This document shows, one piece after another, positions 1 through 12,419 of a stretch of 64,000 nt of DNA; the stretch's first letter is position 1, and every line of letters begins with the position of its first letter. The stretch spans positions 1,309,501 to 1,373,500 of the forward strand of contig JAYKKI010000148.1 of the NCBI GenBank assembly GCA_039881145.1. The letters run 5' to 3'. A model generated the notes under the pieces. It was given only the letters and a program-made list of their open reading frames with translations, was not told the origin of the DNA and did no database searches. The translations under genes and the position numbers were made by a program. The DNA is from Druceiella hillmani (taxonomy: Eukaryota; Arthropoda; Insecta; Lepidoptera; Hepialidae).

Positions 1-2405
1 CTATAGTATAGTGGACTTAATTGTTAAATGTTATTAGTATTACTTTTAGATGTCCCGTCAAATCTGATATTCTGAGCGGATTTCAACGTGGTCAGAAAAA
101 ATTCTGTATAGACAAAATTATAAGTTACGTATTCTTCACTTCCTCTTTATGTATTTTATGTAAATGTTATAATTTTATATTTAAATTGTTATATTAAGTC
201 CAATAAGATTTTCCGGTTTGGAAGATTGCCAATGTAATTTCCTGGTACTCCAACTATCTTTGTTCACAAAATCACATCGATCTGTTGCTCCATTGTGACG
301 TGAGAGGAGGACAAACTAATACACTTCGAAATTTTATTAGTTTCGATGGAATTTTCTGGGTTGGAAAATAACCTATATAATTTCCTGTTTCACCATCTAT
401 CGGGGCCAGAAAATTACGTAGATCTGTTGCTCTATTGTGAAATTAAAGAAGGACAAACAAACAACTTTTGGAATTTTTAATATGGGTAGGTAGTTTCCTA
501 TTAGTTAAGATGAAATTTTTTGTTTTAGAAGGTGGCATGTGTCCTTTATTAGCCCATTAACTATATATGTGCAGAAGATCAGGTCGATCTGTTTTTTATT
601 GAAACGTGAAGGAAGGACAAACAAACACAATTTAGAATTTATAATATTAATGACGATAATTTCTTGGCTCGCTAACTGTCTTTGCATAGAAAATTACGTT
701 GATGTGTTGTTCTATTGCGACGTGAAAAAAGAACAAACCCACTTTTGAATTTTTAACATTCATTGGGACTTTTGTTCTAATAAGAATTATATTTTCCGGA
801 TTAAAAAATAAATCATGTTCTTTGCCGGCCCACTAGCCATTTTCATGCTGAAATTCACGTAGATCTGTTGCTTCGTTATGTAGTAATATAAGAACATACA
901 AACACACTTTTGAATTTTTAATATCGGTTAGAGGTTTTGTTCTGATTAGAATGAGATTTCCCGGATTCAAAAGTAGATTATATTATTTCCCGGCCAGGTA
1001 ACCAACTCTATACTGTAAGCCTTGTAGATCTGTTGCTCCATTGTGACATGAAATAAGCACAAATATACTTTCAAATTTTTAATATTATTTGGGATTGTCA
1101 TATTAGGTAGAATGAGATTTTCTGTGTTGGCAATTAGCCTTTTTCATTTCCTGGTCTGCCAACATATTATATGTAGAAATTCATATTGATCTGTTGCTTC
1201 AATGCGACATAAAACAAGGACAAACAAAGACACTTTCGAATTTTTATTATTAGTTGAGTTTGTAATATTAGTAAGGATAAGATTTACCGGGTTGAAAAGT
1301 AGCCTCTATCGATATATCTATATTTCCCGGTTCATCAATTATTTCTACACCGGAAATCACGCTGATCTGTTGTTCTATATTAGGTAAAATAAGCTCTTCC
1401 AAATTAAAAAGTAACCAATATTATTATTTAGTCCACCAACTATCTCTGTGAAGAAAGCCACGGCAATCTGTTATTTCAATGCGACGTAAAGGAAAGACAA
1501 ACAAACTTGAGTTTTTATTCATATTTGGAATGTTCCTATTACAATGAGATTTCCCAGGTAGGCATTTTACCTATGTTACTTTCTGGTCCCTCAACTATCT
1601 CTGTGCATTAAGTTATGTTGATCTATTACTCTACTGCGACGTGAAAAAAGCACAAATACTTTCTAATTTTTTAAATTAGTTGAGATTTTGTTTAGTTAGG
1701 AAAAGTTTTCTTGAGTTCAAAAAGCAGTCTATATAATTTTTTGAATCACCAATCATCTTTATGCTGAAAGTAAAGTTGATCTGTTGCTCTACTGTGACGA
1801 GAAAAAAAAACAATCACTCTTTTTAATTTTTAATGTTCGTTGGGATTTTTGTTCTCATTAGGATCAGATTTCCCTGGTTAGAAAGTAGATTATATTATTT
1901 CTAAGCCTGCTAATCATCTCTATGCTGAAAGTCACGTCGATTTATTGCTTCGTTGTGACGTGAAAGAAGTACAAACGAACACACTTTTGATTTTTTTTAT
2001 TTGTTAGGATTATTTTATTAGTTAAGTTGAGATTTCACGAGTTAGAAAGCAGTCTATGTTATTCCCTTACCCGACGACTATCTCTCTGCTAAAAATTATG
2101 TCAATCTTTTGCTCTGCTGCATCATGAAAGAAGGACAAACAAATAAATTTTTGAATTTTAAATATTAGTGGGAATTCTAATACTAGTTAGGATAAGATTT
2201 CCCTAGTTAAAAAACAACTTGTGTCATTTCCCGATCCGCCAACTATATATGTGCAGGAAATTACATCAATATTTTGCTCTATTGTGACGTGAAAGAAGGA
2301 AAAAGAAACGGAATTTAGAATTTTTAATATTATTTGGGATTGTCGTTTTCACCAGGATGATATTTTCCGGGTTGGCAGCCTATCTATCTCACTTCTTGGC
2401 AGTGT
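1..2405 (+). repeat. 165-bp tandem repeat array, block A, with a ~200 bp leader
   Basis: About 14 diverged units of ~160-165 bp. The diagnostic word 'gatctgttgctc' or a variant recurs near 281, 421, 584, 700, 861, 1026, 1189, 1364, 1466, 1619, 1779, 1939 and 2103. Each unit continues with 'gacgtgaaagaaggacaaac', 'gaatttttaatatt', 'gatgagatttcccgggttgg' and 'ccaactatctctgtgcag'. Unit divergence is high, with small indels and some shortened units. Bases ~1-200 are not tandem, but match the start of block C (17297 on), so the array sits downstream of a shared leader. No coding capacity. The left edge may extend beyond the window. Confidence 0.9.
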
Positions 2406-2628
2406 CGAACTGGCCGATAGTTTGTTAGGACTTCAAAACATCGAGATCTTATAAAAGCTCGGTTTTCGAAAATTGAACTGAAATTAACTTCCCAATATAA
2501 AAAAAACATTCAATTTTCATAGCGGGAAGTTTAAAAATTATGCATAAATTATAATTAAACCCTCACTGGGTTGCCATTTTTTATTAAAAGTACCATAATA
2601 GGATATTTTAGCAAAATCTATAAATTAG

Positions 2629-2710
2629 TAAATACGGAACGTAACGTATTAATTTACTCTCATATTACTAGAAATATGAGAGTAAATAAACACGTTACGT
2701 TCCGTATTTA
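2629..2710. repeat. Composite quasi-palindrome
   Basis: Outer arms 2629-2647 and 2692-2710 are perfect inverted copies (19 bp). Inner arms 2652-2666 and 2673-2687 are also perfect (15 bp). The two are separated by short mismatched bulges, with a loop of ~6 bp. Overall a ~39 bp stem. No relation in sequence to the other hairpins. Confidence 0.9.
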
Positions 2711-2814
2711 CGTCGTATAGTTGGTTTTAATTCTTGCTATATATTAAATACATAGATAACCTAAATCGTCCATTACAATGGAAATGGTAAGTTATGTTTT
2801 TATTTTAATTGACT

Positions 2815-3030
2815 TCCGAAGAGACACTACGGGATGTAGTATTATTTCTACTTTCTTCAAGTTCTTTACCACGACCTAGGTTTCGTTATATTACAACATC
2901 TTCAGGTAGGCTATTAGCAATGACCTTTGCTAATAGCCCACTTAAAGAAAGTAGAAGTAATACTACACCACGTAGTTTCATTTAATTGTGAATAATGAAT
3001 TTCTACAAAATTAACGCCAAATATATTCAA
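2815..3030. mobile_element. Hairpin MITE family, copy A
   Basis: Terminal inverted repeat element. Left arm carries 'gatgtagtattatttctact', right arm its inverse at 2944-2975. The inner stem pairs 'ctattagcaa' with 'ttgctaatag' near 2910-2937. The motif 'ccacgacctagg' is shared with copies at 53.6, 56.0 and 59.4 kb. The right flank 'tgaatttctacaaaattaac' (to ~3018) and the following 'gccaaatatattc' recur, the latter inverted, at the left end of copy B, so the TIR is ~75 bp or longer. Non-autonomous; no ORF. Confidence 0.8.
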
Positions 3031-4110
3031 TTTCCGAAGAGGAATTATAAATTTGAACCCTTTGTGCGTAATAATTACTTAAATTAGTATGTTTTTACTC
3101 ATATTCAGCTGCATATAAACACAAATATTGTTCTGAGACCAGAAATAGAAAAATAAAAGGAAGGTTGAATTAAAAACAGCAGCTTCAAATCCAAAGCAGT
3201 CCAGGCTTTCATTCATGTCTATATCTAAACAGCTAGAATATCCTCAAAATCTGAACGGAATGCGACCAAGTTAATAAATTAGATTTTTAATACACTTGAT
3301 TTTTTTTTCATTTAGTAAGTCCAATTTATAACTTGCTAGCAAAGAGTTTTACCTATTGTTTAATTGTTTGATTTCGTTTTACTTTTAAAATTAAATCCAT
3401 TGGAATCTGTTAAATTTATTTCTTTTAGGCTACAGTTACGTATATCTCAGAGTAAACTATTCAGAATTTGGAATTTTTGTTATATTATGTCCATGTGCAG
3501 TATTTAAACTGAAAACGCCGATTTATATTGTTTTTTGTAAGCTCGTAGAATTAATATGAAACACCTTATATTTGCGATTAATTTTATACTTTATTGACGT
3601 ATCTAATAAATGACTAATCGATGAATTTAAGGAAAATACGTTACCCTCATGGCTTGAGTCCGTTTCGCACTTGGATTGGGCGGTTTTATCATGTATTTGT
3701 TGCTTTACTTTTCATAATAAGTGTATGAAAAAGAAATTAGTTTCTGCGGTCGTTAAACCCATTCAATAATTTTAAGGCCTTTTTACTCTTTTTACATTTT
3801 TTTATTAGTTACTGTGATTTTCAAGTCACAGATATAGAAACTGTTTATAGATAATGAATAATCTTTATAAATAGTTGATAAGGCTATTTTTTGTTTAGAA
3901 CCGTGTGAAAAAAAGATATCTAAGTGCTCGGCTGGAAATAAATGTTAATATAAGTTTTCGAGGTGTGCGACGTATTCAAACATAAGAACATCGACTTGAG
4001 TGCCCGTAGTGGCGCACCGGGATGATTATGGAATTGAACAACACGCGTCCGCGCTTGCGCCGCACCGAGCAAACACTCTACCTGAGCACTAAGAATAGCA
4101 ACTTCAAGCG

Positions 4111-4149
4111 GGCATAAAAAATATTTGAGTTTCAAATATTTTTTATGCC
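4111..4149. repeat. Hairpin with flanking direct duplication
   Basis: Perfect 18 bp arms 4111-4128 and 4132-4149 around a 3-base loop. The right arm's 'tttcaaatatttttt' is repeated directly ~20 bp downstream, a footprint expected of a template switch. Confidence 0.85.
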
Positions 4150-4431
4150 AGTTTTTCAAATATTTTTTCATTATCAAAAATAAGAATTTGGATTGTTTTT
4201 GTCTTCCTTTCCATATATAGGTGACCATTACCCTAACAATTAAACTTATTTATTGACGCAATATTAATTCAATCTCTTATCTTACTTCGTACTGAAAGTA
4301 GAGATTCGTTACGGACGGACGGATAAACACTATTGGTCAAACAATAGGATTTTTTTATGACTTCATAAACCCTGAAGTGCGTCCTATGCTTTTTCTCGTC
4401 TCGTTTGAAAAACATTGTGCCATGTAACTAA

Positions 4432-5124
4432 GATTACATGTACATGTATTTTATATTTTTATATGACAAACATCAATATTGCAGTAAACCAAAAAATTGG
4501 ATACTGTTTCTCATGGAAGTAGCTCAGAACAAAGCATGGCAGCGGCAGCTGTTTTATAAGTCAGTCATGAAACTGCATAAGAAACAAATGCATTCTAATC
4601 TTAAACAATAGATTTTCTCGAATTCTAGCAGTGCCGGAGCTAATGCAAATATTAACAGCATCGCACCAGCGCCACTTACATTAACAGAAGACGGTTATAG
4701 TGAAATTCAAATAGTTTCTGAATTTGCTCCGCCAAAAAAATCCGCCACCACTGCAGAGAAAATTAATTTTTAGAATTGGTAGACAGATTTGTCTACCTTA
4801 ACCAGCCCTCAGTTGATAATAAACAGCTTGCCTTTTGATGGGAATCAAGTTTACTACCAAAAGCTACCAACTATAGCTCTAATTCGACGGGAAGCTATCT
4901 CTTATTCTCTAGAATTAAACAATATATTTTGAACCACTTGCATCTATTTCGCTTTCGACAATACGAAAAAAGAAGAAGAAGGAAAAAGCCCTTTGTTGAT
5001 GGTTTCAATCCATCCAAAAACATATTTATGGCCAACTCGTCAAACACGCGGAAAACCACAGTTATCAATTAGCCGTGGTCGCCTTGTAAACAGCAAAAAA
5101 GAGGAAATGTTGAACAACATCTAA
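4432..5124 (+). pseudogene. Decayed reading frame of unknown family
   Basis: A single frame stays open from 4432 to the TAA at 5122 apart from TAG at 4609, 4771 and 4780 and TGA at 4930, far fewer stops than expected here, and with a locally higher GC content. The translated pieces are protein-like. They include an ATG at 4513 followed by EVAQNKAWQRQLFY, then SIAPAPLTLTEDGYSEIQ, and, near the end, a basic stretch ending RGRLVNSKKEEMLNNI. Alternatively, a 69-nt GT-AG intron (4560-4628, phase 2) joins 4513-4559 to 4629-4773 as a 63-residue ORF, and removes the first stop. The intron length is a multiple of three, so both readings share a frame. A further protein-like piece (5249-5345) lies after the hairpin at 5163 in another frame. 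No family recognised; a transposon-derived gene is my guess. Confidence 0.4.
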
Positions 5125-5162
5125 AATGAAAAATATGCAAGAGGATTCCAATGGGAGTCTCT

Positions 5163-5245
5163 TTTAAATATAAATATTAATTAATTAAATTATTCTTTTC
5201 AGAACCTGAAAAGAATAATTGAATTAATTAATATTTATATTTAAA
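5163..5245. repeat. Long quasi-palindrome, 40 bp arms
   Basis: Arms 5163-5202 and 5206-5245 pair with one mismatch around a 3-base loop. It lies just 3' of the decayed frame ending at 5124, and appears to interrupt it. Confidence 0.95.
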
Positions 5246-5469
5246 AAAGGTATCGCTTATCGTGAAAAAAGTGAACTCATTGATGGATATGGCCGACGAC
5301 CAAAACAAGCATCATGGAAACTTTCTAAATTTAGGTATCCTATTATCGAAGTATGATCTACTTCTTAAAACTCACTCATCCGAACCGAAAGTAAAAAAGA
5401 TAAGAATCAGGGAAAGGTAAGAGTGGATGTCCATTGCTACCTTTTTGTAAAAAATAATTATATTTATAC

Positions 5470-6005
5470 AAATTAATAACTATATGTGCACCTGTTGCTC
5501 TGTCGCTCTACATCTGTCGCTCTATTGCAACGTGAAAGAATGATAAACAAAGAGACTTCGAAGTTTGAATATGTTATTCTTGTTGTTTTAGTAAAAATAA
5601 AATTTCCGGATTGAAAATTAGCCTGTGTAATTTCCTGTCCCACCAATTATCTCACTGCAGAAAGCCATGTCGATCTTTCGCTCTATGGTGACGTGAAAGA
5701 AAGATAAACAGACACACTTTCCAATCTTTAATATTAGTCGGATTTGTTGTATTAATTAGGATGAGATTTTCCCAATTGGAAGGACGATTTCCTGAAATTT
5801 TATCCGGGCTCGACATTTATTTACGGGCTAAAAATAACGTCGATATGTAGCTCCATTATGATGTGAGAGGAAAACAAACAAATAAACATTTCAATTTTTA
5901 ACATTGGTTGGGATTTTTGTATTAGATAGTATTAGATTTCACGCATTTACAAGTAACCAATCTCATTTCCTGATCCGCCAACTATCTCTGTCCAGATAAA
6001 CACAC
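5470..6005 (+). repeat. 165-bp tandem repeat array, block B
   Basis: About three units of the same family as blocks A and C. Landmarks are 'tctgtcgctctattgcaacg' near 5513, 'cgatctttcgctctatggtg' near 5670 and a more diverged copy near 5835. No leader sequence is seen. The array ends abruptly near 6005 inside the 'ccaactatctctgtccag' part of a unit. Confidence 0.85.
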
Positions 6006-7735
6006 CATTAAGAGAACACAGTTGTAAAGAAAATCTAGAATCGGAAAGTTTTTCCGGAGAAGGCAATTTTAGAGCATTGTTGAAATTAGAATCGATGCTA
6101 GATTTCGAATCAACATGATCTGATTACTTAAAAAAATGGGATATAAAAGCTCACTCCCTTAGCAAAGTGACGAAATTATTTGATTAAGGTTGATTAAAGA
6201 ATTAATCACAAAAAGAGTGAATAAAATTTAAAAATTCAAATATTTTACCATTATAGCAACTGTCCTTTTAAATTTGTTATTTCCTTATAGGTACGAATGA
6301 AATTTAAAAAAACTTCTTTAAATTTGCAAATTCCGTTGCAAATAATTATTACAAAAGTTAATCTACCATAACTTCAGTAATAAAAATTAAAGTATGTTTT
6401 GCATTGCTATTTCTTCATTTTGGAGATTGATTCATATTATTCATGACATTACGTTAACGACGAACGTTGAATAGGTACTGGATATTTTTCGAAATAAAAA
6501 ATAAGAGGAAACTGTCGTAAAATTTCTTGCAATTTACTGTAATAAAAAGTAATCTCTTTATTTAACTACGAATCCCAAAGAATTTTCTCCCAGAAAAGAA
6601 ACTTTTTTTGTTGACTCATGTCTATAATTATGACCAACTTAAAGTTTCTACGTAAAAATCTTTTTGAAAAAAAGGCCTACAGCATATATCCGAAGACTGA
6701 CATATAGACAGGCGTACACATAAGAGACCTAATAAGGATTCTGCTATTTTCCTTTTAAAATGCAGAATCCTGAAAACAATGAAAATAATGTTTTAAACTA
6801 GAAGATAAGAAAAAAAAGAAGAAAAAATAGATTGGACAAAATGCCAATATGCAAGTCTAACGGGAACTTCCTGATTTTTAATGCGACATTATCTAAATGT
6901 TCTAAACCGTAGATAACTTTACCTACTGCAGGTAATCGCGTAAAATTAAACTTACGCGTGAATTATTTACGCATCTAAACCACCGCTGAGCCGAGATGAC
7001 ATAATTTATTTAATTCATTCAACCATCCGTTTTATTACAAACACTGTCTCGTTTATTAAACTACGCACTATGAACCCAGCGATTATCATCCAGTCTGCGT
7101 ATGCAAATAATTTTACTCCATTTCGCGGGTGAATTGACCGTAATTATACAAATCTCCACACAAAGGTTGAAAATTATTGTAAGACTTAATGTAATATATA
7201 ATTACGCCATTATTGTGAGGGGTAAGGACATAATTCCAAACAGCGTTTACGTAGGTAGATACGTGCTTGTGCGATTTGAGACTATGAAATGAATGAGTGC
7301 TATGGCCGTATTTTCTAAATGTATTCACTAGTTTTTTTTGTTAAAGAAGGTATATATTTGAAAGAATTTTCATTATAAGTCTAAACCATAAGAGAAATAG
7401 GAAGATTTTAATTGCGAATTTCGAGGTCATCTATAGGTCATCTAAGCATTTTGAGTGGTAATGGACGGGAATCTTAGAATAATTAAACAGAGAATATTTC
7501 AATGTAAGTAACGTAGCCAAATTGCGGTTCAAAATAAGAAATGTAGTTTCAATTTTAAACCATTGTATATAAAGTCATCTCAACATTAAAAATATAGTTC
7601 CACTTCTCATTAATAAAAGCTTGCGTGTAACATAATCACGTTTTAACTCTTAATTCATTTTACCGTACATTCAGCAAATAATTTTAGACAATTAACACGG
7701 GTACGGTTCTTGTGTAAACTATTGTAATAACCATA
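6006..7735. other. AT-rich spacer without a supported gene
   Basis: No gene or element recognised. It contains one imperfect hairpin, with 10 bp arms AGGATTCTGC at 6735-6744 and its inverse at 6762-6771, and a small palindromic CGCGTAA/TTACGCG pair near 6935-6957. Confidence 0.6.
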
Positions 7736-7751
7736 AACTGTTAAAATTGCA

Positions 7752-7799
7752 CGCACATGCACACACACACATATTTATGTGTGTGTATGTGTATATAAA

Positions 7800-7851
<52 letters not shown>

Positions 7852-7898
7852 CATATATATATATATATGTATGTATATATATATATATATATATAACT
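7752..7898. repeat. Compound CA/TG/TA microsatellite
   Basis: A short (CA)n, then (TG)n, then long (TA)n with occasional interruptions, ending near 7895. Any ORF through it is an artefact of the repeat. Confidence 0.95.
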
Positions 7899-8407
7899 TG
7901 TGTAAAATTCTATAGATAATGTAACCTACTGAAAATAATCCTTAGAGCAACATTTGCTGTAGTAGTGATGAGGAAATATCATGGTTTAGTTACGATATTG
8001 TGTATTCACGTAGGTAGAAGTAAATAATATACGACGATATTTAATAAGAATATACATTAAAAATGACAATTAAATTTAATACTCTAATGTGATACTTTAA
8101 GCGTCACTCATTATTCATAAAGTAGTATTCGGTTAGAGTTTCAAATGATTATATTAAAGTAAAAGGTTTCATAAACCTGTTTCCATAAATAATATTCGTT
8201 AAATTTTATTTTGTACTAAGTCTTGCCATAACCAATATTCATGAAATGGTTAATACATAGAAATATTTAATAAATTAAAAACTCTTTTGCACAAAATATT
8301 ACGTAAACTTAAGTTTAGCGAATAAGCGATGAAAATAAAGACTTAAAAATGTCTCTGAGAGAGAAAGATGTGAATAATAAGGCGATGTCCGCATATTACT
8401 GCTGACA

Positions 8408-8421
8408 CTGTCAGCTGACAG
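8408..8421. repeat. Perfect 14 bp palindrome
   Basis: CTGTCAGCTGACAG, a loop-free palindrome. It could be a dimeric protein-binding site or chance; no context supports either. Confidence 0.6.
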
Positions 8422-8672
8422 CGAGTTTGCAACATTATTGTTTACTTCAATATGGCAGTGAAAATGTAACAACGAACATTTATCATGAAATGTGTGGAAT
8501 GAGTTAGAGTATGAGGCGCTTGAAAACTAGAAAATTTAAAAAGCACTTTACTTTAATAACAAATGTCTACAAAATAGTGGTTTTATATAATTTTACATTT
8601 ATTTTATAAGATGATCACGGATACAAAATGTATCTTAATCTAATAATATCGATTTCATAGTAACTTTTTCAC

Positions 8673-8754
8673 GGTGGCACAATTTTCGGCGTAACTGCAC
8701 AAGTTTTCTTCTGTCAACTGAGCGCCAAAATATGTAAACTATTTTTGTGCCACC
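8673..8754. repeat. Small inverted-repeat element
   Basis: GGTGGCACAA at 8673-8682 is inverted perfectly at 8745-8754 with a ~62 bp spacer. Possible tiny MITE, but only one copy is seen and no target duplication is clear. Confidence 0.5.
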
Positions 8755-9137
8755 ACATTCCACTTGCAAAATGTGAACTAATTATTTAATGAAATCCTTA
8801 CTCCATATGCCTATTATTTACATGTTACTTTAAATTGCAAATATAAAATTGTATAGATAATTTTTAACGTAATTCTCACAAAATTACAAAAATATTTTTG
8901 TACTCTTAAGAAATACAATGAGTTAATAAATGAAAGAATATACATAGAAAACAATTATTTAAGAAAATAATTCCACTCACGAATAAGACCATACCTTTTA
9001 TTTGGCATGTATACACTGGTAACAAAACATTGAATAAGAAACGCGTGGATAAGCATAAAATAATAAAAATATGTGTTTTAATTAAAATGTTTGCGGTAAA
9101 AGATCGTTTCTGAATAGGATAAAATTTACAAAATATT

Positions 9138-9356
9138 GCTACTTTTAGAAAATTTTAAAATCGGTGCCATGTTTATAGCAGTGTATACGAGACTGTGTAT
9201 ATATATGACTGCCACTTTTAGACAATTTTGGAATTGGTGTCATGTTTATAGCAGTGTATACGAGACTGTATATAGATGTGCATGCTACTTTTAGAAAATG
9301 TTGGAATTGGTGCCATGTTTATAGTGGTGTATACACTACTGCGTATAGATGTGCAT
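9138..9356. repeat. Three tandem copies of a 73 bp unit
   Basis: Units 9138-9210, 9211-9283 and 9284-9356 have exactly the same length. Each begins 'g(c/t)tacttttaga' or close, and contains 'catgtttatag' and 'gtgtatac'. About 10-15% divergence between units, substitutions only. Confidence 0.9.
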
Positions 9357-9732
9357 GTTCGTGAGAAAACGAAGAGTGTTTGACACCGAATCTATTTTAA
9401 TTTAAGACAAAACCCGTCAAATGCTTATACTGTGTATATCGTTATACCCTGGAGAAAAAATGAAAGAGAGTCATCGAATATATCTAAGCATCACTTTCTA
9501 CTTAGCAAAATGAGAGGATGGTAAAACAAGGAGTACTGCAAGTTTTTCGTGCGTAGGTCATTTTTGCTCACTTTTTCTTATTCAAATGTATTTAAATTTT
9601 AATGTTCTAGTTGAATATTCATCGATATCGTATTGAGAAAGTTGAGAGTCTTACTTTTAAATAGTGTGCTTACATTAAAGAAGATAGTGAACAGTGCAAA
9701 TACTTGTATTATTGATAGACCGAAAAAAATGG

Positions 9733-9790
9733 ATTGCTATTACAATCAACGTCAGACTTTGGATAGTCAGACATTGATTATAATAGCAAT
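9733..9790. repeat. Quasi-palindrome
   Basis: Arms 9733-9753 and 9770-9790 pair over 21 bp with two mismatches; 16-base loop. Confidence 0.85.
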
Positions 9791-10060
9791 TCTCTCTCAT
9801 CCCTTGATAATTGTATTAAGAGATATTAAATCACTACCAGTATTATTGTTAAAATATTCTATAATCTTGTGACATTTCTACAAACATATTTACTATATTA
9901 CGCTAGTAGGGAATCTTTTAGTGCTTTTAGAGTTACTACTATACCTCTTCATATCAGTAGAATTTTTTTTTAAATTAATCGATGCACATTACGTGTGGTC
10001 TGAAGTTATATATCCGAAATAATTCTTTTTTTATTATTTTTCCCTATACTTGGGCTCTGT

Positions 10061-10130
10061 CTTCCATTCGTTCGAACTATAATTTTGAAAGTCGGCGACC
10101 AACTTTCTAAATTATAGTTCGGCTGGAAGT
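10061..10130. repeat. Quasi-palindrome, ~30 bp arms
   Basis: CGAACTATAATTT (left) pairs with AAATTATAGTTCG (right), flanked by imperfect pairing at CTTCC/GGAAG and GAAAGT/ACTTTC. 8-base loop near 10093-10100. Confidence 0.8.
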
Positions 10131-10160
10131 ACTTTATAGATTTCGATCATCAGTTAGTAA

Positions 10161-10190
10161 GCTGAACTAGGTATATATATATATATATAT
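10161..10190. repeat. (TA)n microsatellite
   Basis: Short pure TA run. Confidence 0.9.
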
Positions 10191-11044
10191 TAAAGGGCCT
10201 TATTTTTTTGCTGTGTGAGCTCTTGTGAAAAGGGTTTCGACAGGCAGACGGACGACAACCAAATGATTCTAAAAAGTTTCCGTTTTTTTAAAGAGAGGTA
10301 ACCCTGTAAAATACTATAAATTATTTTTTATTATTAAGCTATTTTACGCACAGCCAAAGGCGGAGCCAGATTAAATTAATGTGTGCAATTGTATCAGCTG
10401 ATTACGTCAATGCAACATAGTAATTTAGGGACATTTAGGACCTACTTTATGAAGCATACTTTTTAAATTATTGGTCGAATGTAATAACTTTCAGGAATTT
10501 ATAAAATTAAATAATAAATTATTGTGTATAATTAAACATTTACTGATAATGGAATTTACCATGCTTAACATTTTTCGCCCCATGAATTAAGCATGATACC
10601 CTAGTTTCGAAACGCATCATGTATTCTAGACTCAGCGTTTTCATAAATCCATGTGTAATAAAATAATATCCAGGGAAACAGTGGGAATTAGTGTACAAAA
10701 GAAATCCAGTAACAGAATATTTCGATTATCATCCATATTCAGTTACAGTCTGAGACCAATAGAATGATTGCTAAATAGACTCGTATAAAATTAAGTCTAA
10801 ACAAGTTTTCTCATCTAAGTAATATATGAAGTCGTTACGTAACCTTACGTATGTCGTTATTGACGCATTTCCCATTAATGGAAGCTAGCTTGTAACGTAA
10901 TCGTATTTTAACTAATTTATTAATAATTTAATCTGCGTCTGCGAGAGACAAAGGATCGAATGTTATTAATTCGGATGGATGTTGCTGTTATTGGGTCAAT
11001 ATTATGTACAATTGGGTCAATGTTATTACCGATAATTCCTTTTA

Positions 11045-11050
11045 TATATG

Positions 11051-11115
<65 letters not shown>

Positions 11116-11122
11116 ATATATG
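11045..11122. repeat. (TA)n microsatellite
   Basis: Interrupted TA array; it underlies a spurious Tyr/Ile reading frame. Confidence 0.95.
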
Positions 11123-11816
11123 ATCAAAAGGTTTTACCTCATGGATAATTTCAGTGTACTTTCGGAAAACTTATCATCGTAATGTTCCATCAGTAGCACA
11201 AGTTGTCACATTTTTATATTTAAATGATACTCTAAACCCATATTACTTGTGGATGTAATTGTTGTTATTAAAATATGTAGTCACGTATTTGTAACTTAAA
11301 AAGCATGTACATCAAGCACACAAAGCACAATAATGATTCGGAAATGGCGCCCAATATTCTTTAAATCCAAGTAATCTCCAAGGAATCGAGGAAAGGCATG
11401 CAAGAAACATCGAGGCGTTTCCCGTGACAACATAAATTCTTGTTAAGTCATAATGGCATATGATAAATTTAAATTATTTAATAATTTTTCTTATCAAATG
11501 AACGGAAAATGTGAACCAAATCGTTAGCATGGCAATGCGTGTCAGTTGATATTCGTGGATTAAGAATTGACAACATATCTTATTTCTTGGAATATCATTT
11601 GATGAATATTTAGATTTCATTTATAGTTATAAATGTAGGAAAACAAAAATCTGGGATTATAATTGCAAGTTTATAATTAATTTTAAATCGCAATTATGAA
11701 AGCAGAATTTTTAAGTTTTTTTTCTAAATCTTAAGTACGAGTTATGGTTTGTAGTATTCATAAAATTATACTTCAATTTTATCTAATTTAACATAAAACT
11801 GAGTAATAAACAGACA

Positions 11817-11817
11817 C

Positions 11818-11913
<96 letters not shown>

Positions 11914-11957
11914 TATATATATATATATACATATATATATTTATATATATACACATC
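11817..11957. repeat. (TA)n/(CA)n microsatellite
   Basis: Long TA array with three short CACAC interruptions. Confidence 0.95.
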
Positions 11958-12419
11958 ATACAGGCTGTACACTGAAAAAATAGGTGTAAGTGCACGCAAA
12001 AAATGGATCAAGTAATTGTTCAGCGAGATTATCCTAAATTATTGCAATAAAATATTCCAATGTACCATTTCTCAATGAAAAGTTATTAAATATTAATGAC
12101 ACTTTATAGAGGTGCCGTAAATATCTAAACAGAAATTGTAGTATTTCGAAAGTTATTTTAACCATGTATCTTACGTACATTTCTTTAAAACCTTTTTCAT
12201 CGGTTTTTTATGTATGTATTTTTATCCAGCGCCATTTTTAAACTGTTGAAATAATTTAATCCATTTGTAAAAACAACGTGGATTTCTCTTGTAACAAATC
12301 TGAAAGTAAAACGTGCCCTCTAGGGCGTTTCTAAATTTCATTATATCCTACTTTTGCATTTCTTTCGAAAATATAAGATAAAAATAATTTAAAGCATTTT
12401 TGAAGTAAAACTTCTTTAC

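Noticed and set aside
3920..4228. 102-codon minus-strand frame in a less AT-rich patch (CLLGAAQARTRVVQFHNH)
   Set aside because: Composition is interesting, but no splice context, family or second supporting signal was found; it also overlaps the hairpin at 4111. Kept as unproven.
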